Part shown: piece by piece, positions 1 through 5,200 of the stretch
Layout: the number at the start of each line of letters is the position of its first letter
How positions within the stretch are numbered: the first letter of the stretch is position 1
Assembly: GCA_002394725.1 (NCBI GenBank)
Contig: DGUQ01000077.1
Coordinates: 5,704 to 10,903, forward strand
Source of the DNA: Ruminococcaceae bacterium UBA4306
GTDB lineage: Bacteria; Bacillota; Clostridia; Oscillospirales; Acutalibacteraceae
Direction of reading: 5' to 3'
Length of the DNA stretch: 5,200 nucleotides
Translations under genes and position numbers: made by a program
The notes under the pieces: model-generated
Databases searched by the model: none
Seen by the model: the letters and a program-made list of their open reading frames with translations, nothing else
What the model was told of the DNA's origin: nothing

Positions 1-845
1 TCCTTTCCCATCAGGATCACGCGGTTTTCTTTGCCAAATCCAAAATCCTCATAGAATCGGGGCAGGACGCCTTCTCCCACGGTGATCAGATGCGCGCCGA
101 CCATTCCCTGCTCCCTGACGTCGTCCAGACAGTGCGTCAGCAACCGACCGGCGATCCCCTGCCGCTGATATTCGGGCGCGACGGCAAGGTCGTTGATCTC
201 GAACGTCCTGCCGTAGTGGAACAGCATCGAGGTGCCGAGGATGAAGCCGGCGATCTCACCGCTCACAACATATTCCAGCCCGTATGCCTGCTTGGAATCG
301 AGCAGCTCGCCCACATGGATCATGGCGTCCTGCGGTTCCCACGGATCGTTCCACGGCTCGCCTGAGAACGCCGCGGCATAGATCGCGCCGTAGCGCTCGA
401 CGTGCTCCTTGCGCATCGGGCGGATGGTCGGCATGGCGGCGAGAAATGCCGCCTTGAGCTTTTCATACCGCTGCCGCTTCTCTTGTTTTGCGAAGTGCAC
501 CTCACGCAGCTGCTCGGGGCAGTCGTTGTAGTTGAGCTCGCTATCGCCGAACTGCTCGCTCGTCAGGTCGAATACACAGTCGCCCACCGCGTTGAAGCAG
601 TGGAAGTTGCCGCCCGATTGTCGGATGCCGTACACCTTGCCGCCGAACAGGTCTTGTATCAAAAACGCCGTGATCGAGCATTGCCCGAGCGTTTTGTTGT
701 CGGGCGTCCAGTCATCGCGCATACGCGGCGCGCAGGTATCCGCGCACCAGATACCGCTGAGGATATCGTAGCAGTCGCGCGGCGTCAGCCCGTTCTCGGT
801 TTTAACAACAGCGGTCTGATGACCGTAGAAATGATACTCTTTCAT
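1..845 (-). CDS. YunG-like / GNAT acetyltransferase two-domain protein, C-terminus cut by window edge
   Basis: Reading right to left from the ATG at 845, the frame stays open for 281 codons to position 3 and continues past the left edge, so the extreme C-terminus is missing. Residues about 1-115 resemble the YunG family: GQCSITA around Cys56, NFHCFN around His82 and VFDLTSEQF around Asp93. This Cys-His-Asp order fits a papain/NlpC-like thiol hydrolase fold, though activity is inferred. After a charged linker (about 117-137, QEKRQRYEKLK), residues about 140-281 form a GNAT domain: NDLAVAPEYQRQGIAGRLL (218-236) contains the acetyl-CoA pyrophosphate-binding Q/R-x-x-G-x-G/A motif (Q227, G230, A232), and FYEDFGF (264-270) is the usual C-terminal GNAT signature. 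GNATs transfer an acyl group from acyl-CoA to an amine; the substrate here is unknown. There is no signal peptide or membrane segment, so it is probably cytoplasmic. The start lies 8 nt after the VanZ stop, with AGGA 6 nt upstream. The GNAT assignment is strong; the YunG assignment rests on recalled family pattern. Confidence 0.85.
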   Translation of the reverse strand, partial: MKEYHFYGHQTAVVKTENGLTPRDCYDILSGIWCADTCAPRMRDDWTPDNKTLGQCSITAFLIQDLFGGKVYGIRQSGGNFHCFNAVGDCVFDLTSEQFGDSELNYNDCPEQLREVHFAKQEKRQRYEKLKAAFLAAMPTIRPMRKEHVERYGAIYAAAFSGEPWNDPWEPQDAMIHVGELLDSKQAYGLEYVVSGEIAGFILGTSMLFHYGRTFEINDLAVAPEYQRQGIAGRLLTHCLDDVREQGMVGAHLITVGEGVLPRFYEDFGFGKENRVILMGK

Positions 846-869
846 ATGCCTTCCTATGCCTTCCTATGC
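845..869 (-). repeat. 10-bp tandem duplication carrying stop codon and RBS
   Basis: The 10-bp unit (minus strand GCATAGGAAG, any phase) is repeated exactly for 2.5 copies over 845-869. The proximal copy holds the VanZ stop codon TAG (856-854) and an AGGAAGG tract (855-849) whose AGGA part sits 6 nt from the ATG at 845. The distal AGGAAGG (865-859) lies 13 nt away and inside the VanZ reading frame. The repeat therefore spans the end of one gene and the translation start of the next. Confidence 0.85.
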
Positions 870-1402
870 TTGATATGGATAATCCGTTTGATCAACGCGT
901 AGATACCGTAGCCGAGCATCACGCCGAGGGTGTTCAGGATCAGATCGTCCACGTCGGATATCCTTTCCGCGAGCGGCAGTTGGAGGAGCTCGATCGAGAG
1001 CGATATCAAAAAGCCTGCAAGCGACACCTTCCAAAAGCTGTCCAGCCTTTTGTACAGGATCGGCAGGATAATACCGGTCGGGATGAACATCACCGTATTG
1101 CCTACCAGATTCCACATCAGCTCACGCGCCGTTTTGAATCGCAGCAGGTTGGTAAAGGGGATCAGGTTCAATCGGAACGGGAACGCTCTCGCAGGGTCGA
1201 AATAAAGCGGCTGTATCTGTCCGTTGACGGTCTCCATAGGGAAAAAGACGAATCGGATGATGACCGCCAGATTGATGTACATGAGCAGCAGCATCGCCTC
1301 GCGTTTGATGTCGATCCCTTTGTTCCTGATCCAAACGATGACTCTGACCAGCAGCCAGATCGCCGTAAAGATCAACTCGAGTGTGATAAAACGGATGGTC
1401 AT
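854..1402 (-). CDS. VanZ-like family membrane protein
   Basis: A 182-residue protein from the chosen start at 1402. Hydrophobic segments lie at about 7-26, 37-56, 98-118, 125-143 and 154-174, indicating an integral membrane protein. The VanZ-family signature is clear: WNLVGNTVMFIPTGIILP (97-114), SIELLQ (136-141) and RISDVDDLILNTLGVMLGY (147-165), with the typical R..D..D.. N..G spacing. The family name comes from enterococcal VanZ, which gives low-level teicoplanin resistance by an unknown mechanism; most clostridial members have no known function. The start at 1402 is preferred over an in-frame ATG at 1429 (191 residues) because AGAGGA lies 5 nt upstream of 1402, while 1429 has no convincing ribosome-binding site. 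The gene follows the TipAS gene by 41 nt and precedes the YunG-GNAT gene by 8 nt. Its last four codons and stop lie within the 10-bp tandem duplication. Confidence 0.9.
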   Translation of the reverse strand: MTIRFITLELIFTAIWLLVRVIVWIRNKGIDIKREAMLLLMYINLAVIIRFVFFPMETVNGQIQPLYFDPARAFPFRLNLIPFTNLLRFKTARELMWNLVGNTVMFIPTGIILPILYKRLDSFWKVSLAGFLISLSIELLQLPLAERISDVDDLILNTLGVMLGYGIYALIKRIIHIKHRKA

Positions 1403-1407
1403 GATCG

Positions 1408-1413
1408 TCCTCT
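1408..1413 (-). promoter_or_regulatory. Ribosome-binding site of the VanZ-like gene
   Basis: AGAGGA on the minus strand, 5 nt before the ATG at 1402 (core GAGG 6 nt away). This site decides the start: it lies inside the longer reading frame that begins at 1429, and nothing comparable precedes 1429. Confidence 0.75.
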
Positions 1414-1443
1414 TTTCAGCCGGTATCATTGACGCGGCTCATA

Positions 1444-1842
1444 TTACCTGTCGGCGCAAAAGCTCTTGATACACGCAGAGATATACGCCGCGGTGCCCTC
1501 GCCGTGCTTATCGATGTTTTTGGTAAAGCGTTCATCGCTGATATACAGCTCGCCGAGTCCCGAGAGGAGCGCGTCGGTGCAGTGATACAGGTGCTCGTCA
1601 AGGAACATTCGCAGCTTTTTGACCTGTGTACGCGCTTTTTCGTGATCGGGGGTCACGCCGCTCTCGCGCAGCTTCGCAAAGCCGTCCATGATCTTCTCCA
1701 TGCCGTCGCGCAGGGCGTTTTGATCCTTCTGTGTACCGTCCGCCATACGGCGCTCATACTCTTTGTACGCTTCGGTATCGCCCCAGAGCTGCTTGGCTTC
1801 TCCGGCAACCTGATCTTGTATCATGTTATCGTTGTTGTTCAT
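1444..1842 (-). CDS. Stand-alone TipAS ligand-binding domain protein
   Basis: A 132-residue soluble protein that corresponds over almost its whole length to the TipAS domain, the C-terminal antibiotic-recognition half of TipA-type MerR regulators. Visible hallmarks are AGEAKQLWGDTEAYKEYERR (13-32), the FLDEHLYHCT helix (80-89), GLGELYISDERFTKNID (95-111) and the GEGTAAYISACI end (114-125). TipAS domains are all-helical, globin-like folds that bind thiopeptides and, in relatives such as AlbA, albicidin. The ligand here is unknown. There is no MerR helix-turn-helix or coiled-coil dimerisation helix, and no room for one: the ATG is 12 nt after the tex stop. It is preceded by GAAAGG with a 7-nt spacer, and this site overlaps the tex stop codon, so translation is probably coupled. 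Cysteines are at 88, 124 and 129; thiopeptide capture by TipA has been linked to a cysteine, but I cannot say any of these is equivalent. It could act as a drug sequestrant or as a sensor partnered with another protein. Confidence 0.9.
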   Translation of the reverse strand: MNNNDNMIQDQVAGEAKQLWGDTEAYKEYERRMADGTQKDQNALRDGMEKIMDGFAKLRESGVTPDHEKARTQVKKLRMFLDEHLYHCTDALLSGLGELYISDERFTKNIDKHGEGTAAYISACIKSFCADR

Positions 1843-1854
1843 TTGATCGCCTTT

Positions 1855-4005
1855 CTATAATCCGCGCATGGTCAGTGAGATACGCTGCTTCTTGACGTCG
1901 ACCGACAGGATCCTGACCTTGACGACGTCGCCTACCTTGAGCACCTCACAGGGGTGCTTGATGAAGCGGTCGCAGATCTGTGAGATATGCACCAGACCGT
2001 CCTGATGCACGCCGATATCCACAAACGCGCCGAAGTCGATGACGTTGCGCACCGTGCCGGTCAGCTCCATGCCCTCCTTGAGGTCGTTGATGTCGAGCAC
2101 ATCGGTGCGCAGCAGCGGCTTTGGCATCTCGTCGCGCGGATCGCGTCCGGGCTTTATGAGCTCCCTGACGATATCGTCGAGGGTCGGCAGACCGATCCCG
2201 AGCTGTTCAGTGAGGTTCTTGGCGCCGAGCTGCTTTACCCTGCTTTGCAGGTCGGGGAATCTTGCCGATTTAATTTCTTTTTCCGTATAGCCGACGCGCT
2301 TTAGCAGTTCCTTGGCGGTTGCGTAGCTCTCGGGGTGAACGCCGGTATTATCCAGCGGATTGCGGCTTTCCGGCACGCGCAAAAAGCCGGCGCACTGCTC
2401 AAAGGCTTTGGGTCCCAGTTTTGGGACTTTCTTTAATTCCGCCCGTGAGCCGAACGCGCCGTTCTCCTCACGATAGGCTACGATATTCTTACACACGGTC
2501 GCGCCCAGTCCCGATACCCTGAGCAATAGGGCAGGGGAGGCGGTGTTCAGATCCGCGCCGACCGAGTTGACGCAGTCCTCGACAACACCGTCGAGGGTCT
2601 CGCCGAGCCGCTTTTGCGGCATATCATGCTGGTACTGTCCCACGCCGATCGCCTTGGGCTCGATCTTGACCAGCTCCGCGAGCGGATCCTGCAGGCGTCT
2701 GGCGATGGACACGGCGCTGCGGAGCGTCAGATCCAGCTCGGGCAGCTCCGCGGCGGCGAGCTTAGAGGCGGAGTAGACCGACGCGCCTGCCTCGCTGACG
2801 ACCATGTAGTAGACCTTGTGATCCGCCTGTTTGATCGCGTCGGCGGCAAACATCTCGGTCTCCTTGCTCGCGGTACCGTTGCCGATGGAGATGATGTCGA
2901 CGTTGTGCTTTTTGATTAGCTCCAGCAGCTTGCGCTTTGACTGCGCGATCCTCGCTTCTGAGTGGGTGGGGTAGATGACCGCCGTGTCGAGCACCTTGCC
3001 GGTATCGTCCACGACCGCCACCTTGCAGCCCGTGCGGTAGCCGGGATCGAGCCCCAGCACCGTCTTGCCCTTGACGGGCGGCTGCATGAGGAGCTGTTTG
3101 AGGTTGGTGGCAAAGACCTTCATCGCGTTCTCGTCCGCTGCTTCGGTCAGCTCAGAGCGGATCTCGCGTTCGAGAGAGGGAAAGATCAGCCGCGTGTACG
3201 CGTCATCACCTGCGGCACGCAGAATGTCGGAGCACAGGGGGTTGGTGCCCTTGTCCAGCGCGAGATAGATGACGTTTAAGGCAAGGGACGGTTCAAGCAC
3301 GAGCCCTACCTTCAAAAAGCCCTCCTTCTCACCGCGGTTGACGGCGAGGACGCGGTGTCCGGCGATCTTCTTGACCGCCTCCGTGTAGTCGTAGTAGTTG
3401 GTGTAAACACTGTCCTGCTCCTCGTTTGTCGCGGTCGATTTGAGCAGGGCGTTTTTGCGGAAGATCGGGCGCAGGTGCGCGCGGATCGCCGCGCTGTCGG
3501 AGAGCATCTCGGCGATGATGTCCATCGCGCCGCTGATCGCGTCCTGAGGAGTGGGCACTTCCTTTTCCTCATCGACATACTCCTCTGCGGCTTTCATGGG
3601 GTCAAAGCCCTTTTCCTGCTTGATGATCGCCAGCGCCAGCGGCTCCAGACCGCGCTGCTTCGCGATCGAGGCTCTGGTCTTTCTCTTGGGCTTGTAGGGA
3701 CGGTAGATGTCCTCGAGCTCGCTTAAGGTCTGCGCCTGATCGAGGGCGGCGCTGACCTCGTCGGTCAGCTTTTCCTGTCCGTCGATCAGCTCGCGTATTT
3801 CTTCTCTGCGCTTGTCGAGATTGCGCAGGTATTCCAGCTTCTCGCTGAATTCGCGGATGAGCTGGTCATCCATGGAGCCGTGCATCTCCTTGCGGTATCG
3901 GGCGATGAAGGGGATGGTGTTGCCGTCGTCGAGCAGGGTGATGATGTTCTGCGCGTACTCCTCTTTGATATTGAATTGCTGTGATAATGTGCTTGAATAA
4001 TCCAT
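1855..4005 (-). CDS. tex: Tex, S1 RNA-binding domain transcription accessory protein
   Basis: A 716-residue cytoplasmic nucleic-acid-binding protein matching Tex/YhgF along its full length; family members are usually about 700-780 residues. Domains in order: an N-terminal helical region (1-about 195) with IPFIARYRKE (31-40) and LEDIYRPYKPKRKTRASIA (97-115); a central helical part; a YqgF/RNase H-like domain (about 314-440) with VLGLDPGYRTGCKVAVVD (316-333) and IGNGTASKETE (374-384); a helix-hairpin-helix region (about 455-545) with KRLGETLDGVVEDCVNSVGADLN (465-487) and two HhH elements (RVSGLGATVCKNIVAYRE, KVPKLGPKAFEQCAGFLR); and a C-terminal S1 domain (about 644-714) with TGTVRNVIDFGAFVDIGV and DGLVHISQI. 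The protein ends directly after S1. Tex is a conserved RNA-binding factor linked to transcription and stress tolerance. The start at 4005 is chosen because AAGGAG lies 4 nt upstream and the protein opens with the usual Tex N-terminus. The frame is open upstream to 4413, but that part only overlaps the Pr6Pr gene and has no Tex similarity. Confidence 0.97.
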   Translation of the reverse strand: MDYSSTLSQQFNIKEEYAQNIITLLDDGNTIPFIARYRKEMHGSMDDQLIREFSEKLEYLRNLDKRREEIRELIDGQEKLTDEVSAALDQAQTLSELEDIYRPYKPKRKTRASIAKQRGLEPLALAIIKQEKGFDPMKAAEEYVDEEKEVPTPQDAISGAMDIIAEMLSDSAAIRAHLRPIFRKNALLKSTATNEEQDSVYTNYYDYTEAVKKIAGHRVLAVNRGEKEGFLKVGLVLEPSLALNVIYLALDKGTNPLCSDILRAAGDDAYTRLIFPSLEREIRSELTEAADENAMKVFATNLKQLLMQPPVKGKTVLGLDPGYRTGCKVAVVDDTGKVLDTAVIYPTHSEARIAQSKRKLLELIKKHNVDIISIGNGTASKETEMFAADAIKQADHKVYYMVVSEAGASVYSASKLAAAELPELDLTLRSAVSIARRLQDPLAELVKIEPKAIGVGQYQHDMPQKRLGETLDGVVEDCVNSVGADLNTASPALLLRVSGLGATVCKNIVAYREENGAFGSRAELKKVPKLGPKAFEQCAGFLRVPESRNPLDNTGVHPESYATAKELLKRVGYTEKEIKSARFPDLQSRVKQLGAKNLTEQLGIGLPTLDDIVRELIKPGRDPRDEMPKPLLRTDVLDINDLKEGMELTGTVRNVIDFGAFVDIGVHQDGLVHISQICDRFIKHPCEVLKVGDVVKVRILSVDVKKQRISLTMRGL

Positions 4006-4009
4006 AATG

Positions 4010-4015
4010 CTCCTT
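4010..4015 (-). promoter_or_regulatory. Ribosome-binding site of tex
   Basis: AAGGAG on the minus strand, 4 nt before the ATG at 4005, in the 26-nt gap after the Pr6Pr stop. It fixes the tex start at 4005, although the frame is open for a further 136 codons upstream. The spacing is slightly short but the match to the anti-SD is strong. Confidence 0.8.
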
Positions 4016-4031
4016 GTCGTGAAAGTTGGTT

Positions 4032-4739
4032 TTATGATTGTTTTTGGTAGATGCCGTTGCTCTCGCGTTTGATCCTGTTGAGGATCAGCACATAGATCAG
4101 CCCGACCGCGAGGATCAGCAGCGTCAGCAGGATGATCCACCAGACGCAGCCCATGAACGGCAGCTCCCCACAAAAGCCGAACGCGCCTGCCGGACTGTTC
4201 CAGTTGAGGAAGAAGTAGGGGTAGTTCCTGCCCGGGCTGAACTCCCATCCGGCGATGAACGCTACTGTGGCGTAGATGACGTAGGCGAGGGGCGGCAGGA
4301 TGGTATAGGGGATATGCTTCTTTTGAATATCGCCGAAAACGCCCGTGACAAAGAAGTCGATGACCGACGCGATCGGCACCGCCACATGGGTCAGCAGGTT
4401 CCTCAGGTTCCACGCCTTATCCCCCAGCGTGGGCGCCAGCATAAAGCAGAACACCGCGCCGGTGAGGGTGATGGCAATCGTAAAGACGAATTTGAGGACG
4501 AACCAGCCGTTTGCGACCGGTTTGTTTCTCAATAGCAGTACCGCGCCGACAGCGCAGACGATCGCGATCGCGATATTCGACTGGATCGTAAAGTACATGA
4601 ACACCTTACTGCCGCTCATAAAGGCGAAGAAGCTGTCGGTAGCGCTGAGATAGACGCCGACCGCCGCCGAGACGACGATCACGACCTTGAGGATCAGCGA
4701 GAGGAGCTTTCTTTTTGTTGATATCATCGAGATTTCCAT
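4032..4739 (-). CDS. Pr6Pr family six-helix membrane protein
   Basis: A 235-residue, strongly hydrophobic protein with six predicted membrane segments at about 12-32, 47-70, 80-101, 114-135, 143-164 and 196-220, short charged loops and a basic C-terminal tail (NRIKRESNGIYQKQS). Family-like motifs are YFTIQSNI (49-56), NLLTHVAVPIASVIDFFV (114-131), LPPLAYVIYATVAFIAGW (148-165) and NYPYFFLNW (172-180). These fit the Pr6Pr membrane family, found in many Firmicutes and Actinobacteria and of unknown function; conserved H118, D128 and the P/Y/N cluster before the last helix may matter, but no reaction can be assigned. It is the first gene of the minus-strand unit, with a promoter about 45 nt upstream. 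The ATG at 4739 is chosen because of AAAAGGG 9 nt upstream; an in-frame ATG at 4727 has weaker support and would cost only four residues. The TAA stop lies 26 nt before tex. Confidence 0.85.
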   Translation of the reverse strand: MEISMISTKRKLLSLILKVVIVVSAAVGVYLSATDSFFAFMSGSKVFMYFTIQSNIAIAIVCAVGAVLLLRNKPVANGWFVLKFVFTIAITLTGAVFCFMLAPTLGDKAWNLRNLLTHVAVPIASVIDFFVTGVFGDIQKKHIPYTILPPLAYVIYATVAFIAGWEFSPGRNYPYFFLNWNSPAGAFGFCGELPFMGCVWWIILLTLLILAVGLIYVLILNRIKRESNGIYQKQS

Positions 4740-4740
4740 A

Positions 4741-4755
4741 CCCTTTTTCCCTTTT
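4741..4755 (-). promoter_or_regulatory. Doubled purine-rich ribosome-binding tract of the Pr6Pr gene
   Basis: The minus strand reads AAAAGGG (4755-4749) then AAAAAGGG (4748-4741) and one base before the ATG at 4739. The upstream copy has a 9-nt spacer and is the likely working site; the downstream copy is only 1 nt from the start and probably too close. Confidence 0.55.
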
Positions 4756-4783
4756 GCGTTATTTTGTACTTATGATTCGTTTT

Positions 4784-4812
4784 ATTGTACCATATCTTTC
4801 TCATGATTTCTA
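4784..4812 (-). promoter_or_regulatory. Sigma-A-type promoter for the five-gene minus-strand unit
   Basis: On the minus strand a -35-like TAGAAA (4812-4807; 4 of 6 match to TTGACA) is followed after 17 nt by TACAAT (4789-4784), preceded by TGG, which gives an extended -10 (TGnTACAAT). Transcription would start near 4778, leaving a leader of about 40 nt before the ATG at 4739. No other good promoter was noticed within the unit. Confidence 0.6.
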
Positions 4813-4847
4813 CGCTGTTCGGGAATTATATGACAATTTACATGCTG

Positions 4848-4907
4848 ACATTATCATTTGCATTCATACGGTTTTGGTGTATAATAAATCTGAATAACAG
4901 ATAATGT
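4848..4907. repeat. 8-bp inverted repeat flanking the rlmA promoter
   Basis: ACATTATC (4848-4855) and its exact reverse complement GATAATGT (4900-4907) are 44 nt apart and bracket the -35 to transcription-start region of the plus-strand promoter. They could be paired operator half-sites, but in AT-rich DNA an 8-bp match at this distance can arise by chance. Confidence 0.3.
4857..4885 (+). promoter_or_regulatory. Sigma-A-type promoter for the rlmA-like gene
   Basis: TTTGCA (4857-4862; 4 of 6 match to TTGACA) is followed after 17 nt by a perfect TATAAT (4880-4885). Transcription would begin near 4892, giving a leader of about 29 nt, too short for a riboswitch or attenuator. The promoter diverges from the one at 4784-4812, so the two units share a 181-nt control region. 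Confidence 0.7.
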
Positions 4908-4909
4908 TT

Positions 4910-4913
4910 GGAG
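4910..4913 (+). promoter_or_regulatory. Ribosome-binding site of the rlmA-like gene
   Basis: GGAG is followed by a 7-nt spacer and the ATG at 4921. This supports 4921 over the in-frame ATG at 4930, for which the nearest GGAG is only 3 nt upstream. Confidence 0.7.
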
Positions 4914-4920
4914 AGATAGG

Positions 4921-5200
4921 ATGGAGATCATGAAATGTCCTGTCTGCGGACAGGCGCTCACATGTGAAAACAGAACTTGGCGGTGTGAGAACCGTCACAG
5001 CTATGATATCGCGAGGGAGGGCTATGTCAACCTGCTCTCGTCGCGCAAAAGCGGTGAGCTGACGGGCGATAACAGGGAGATGGCGCTCTCACGCCGTGAT
5101 TTCCTCAACAAGGGGTATTACGCGCCCTTGGCAGAGGCGGTGACGGATCGTCTGCGACAGTATTCCGACGACGGTGACACGGTGCTCGATATCTGCTGCG
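4921..5200 (+). CDS. rlmA: 23S rRNA (guanine-N1)-methyltransferase, RlmA type, N-terminal part
   Basis: 93 complete codons are visible before the right edge; the full family protein is about 270-290 residues, so about two thirds is outside the window. The N-terminus carries the RlmA zinc finger CPVC (Cys6, Cys9) with Cys22 and His26 in RCENRH, followed by SYDIAREGYVNLL (27-39), GDNREMALSRRDFLNKGYYAPL (49-70), and the start of the Rossmann-fold motif I, VLDICC (88-93). RlmA enzymes use S-adenosylmethionine to methylate N1 of a guanine in helix 35 of 23S rRNA (G745 in the E. coli type, G748 in the Gram-positive type, whose relative TlrB contributes to tylosin resistance). Which of the two guanines is used cannot be told from this fragment. 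The first Gly of the usual DxGCG motif is replaced by Cys92. The gene is divergent from the minus-strand unit and has its own promoter. Family assignment is firm; gene symbol is by family. Confidence 0.9.
   Translation, partial: MEIMKCPVCGQALTCENRTWRCENRHSYDIAREGYVNLLSSRKSGELTGDNREMALSRRDFLNKGYYAPLAEAVTDRLRQYSDDGDTVLDICC

Noticed and set aside
402..902. 166-codon plus-strand open frame antisense to the YunG-GNAT gene
   Set aside because: The minus strand has conserved YunG and GNAT motifs throughout; the plus-strand frame crosses the gene junction and ends in the VanZ-like gene.
866..1432. 188-codon plus-strand open frame antisense to the VanZ-like gene
   Set aside because: Highly charged, low-complexity product (many D, E, R, Q) with no family resemblance; it mirrors codon bias of the VanZ-like gene on the other strand.
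1403..1443. Possible hairpin (AGCCG/CGGCT) between the TipAS and VanZ-like genes
   Set aside because: Only a 5-bp stem with a 12-nt loop and no following U-run; it contains the VanZ ribosome-binding region and is not a convincing terminator.
1429..1860. 143-codon plus-strand open frame antisense to the TipAS gene
   Set aside because: The complementary frame encodes a clear TipAS domain with RBS and operon spacing; the plus-strand product shows no recognisable domain or RBS.
4021..4060. Possible internal promoter before tex (CATAAA-like -10)
   Set aside because: No paired -35 element at a usual distance, and the 26-nt gap fits simple operon read-through.
4006..4413. 136-codon in-frame extension upstream of the tex start
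   Set aside because: It overlaps the Pr6Pr gene in another frame, has no Tex similarity, and a strong AAGGAG at 4010-4015 precedes the normal Tex N-terminus at 4005.
4560..4573. ATCGCGATCGCGAT repetitive palindromic stretch
   Set aside because: It lies inside the Pr6Pr gene and simply encodes alternating Ile-Ala codons of a membrane helix.

Overview
The window looks like chromosomal DNA of a Gram-positive anaerobe of the Clostridia, most likely Oscillospiraceae/Ruminococcus-like. This is an inference from the protein families (VanZ-like, stand-alone TipAS, Pr6Pr, a YunG-type domain joined to a GNAT), strong purine-rich Shine-Dalgarno sites, sigma-A-type promoters, GC-rich coding sequence (roughly mid-50s % by eye) and an AT-rich intergenic region. 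No rRNA, tRNA, insertion sequence, CRISPR array or phage gene is visible.

Layout: positions 1-4739 are filled by five genes on the minus strand, packed so tightly that they look like one transcription unit. In order of transcription (right to left) they are a six-helix Pr6Pr-family membrane protein (4739-4032), the RNA-binding protein Tex (4005-1855), a stand-alone TipAS ligand-binding domain (1842-1444), a VanZ-like membrane protein (1402-854), and a two-domain protein with an N-terminal YunG-like putative thiol-hydrolase domain and a C-terminal GNAT acetyltransferase (845 to beyond position 1). Gaps are 26, 12, 41 and 8 nt, with no terminator between genes. A 181-nt intergenic region (4740-4920) carries divergent promoters, one for this unit and one for a plus-strand gene that runs off the right edge. 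That gene encodes the N-terminal part of an RlmA-type 23S rRNA guanine-N1 methyltransferase.

How the genes may work together: Tex and RlmA are translation/RNA housekeeping proteins. The others belong to families with members known from antibiotic binding or resistance (TipAS, VanZ, GNAT; some RlmA relatives such as TlrB also confer resistance), but all have ordinary housekeeping or unknown relatives. A joint envelope or drug-stress role is only a hypothesis. The most unusual items are the YunG-GNAT fusion with a C-H-D triad pattern, the TipAS domain with no DNA-binding half, and a 10-bp tandem duplication at the VanZ/YunG-GNAT junction that supplies both the VanZ stop codon and the next gene's ribosome-binding site.
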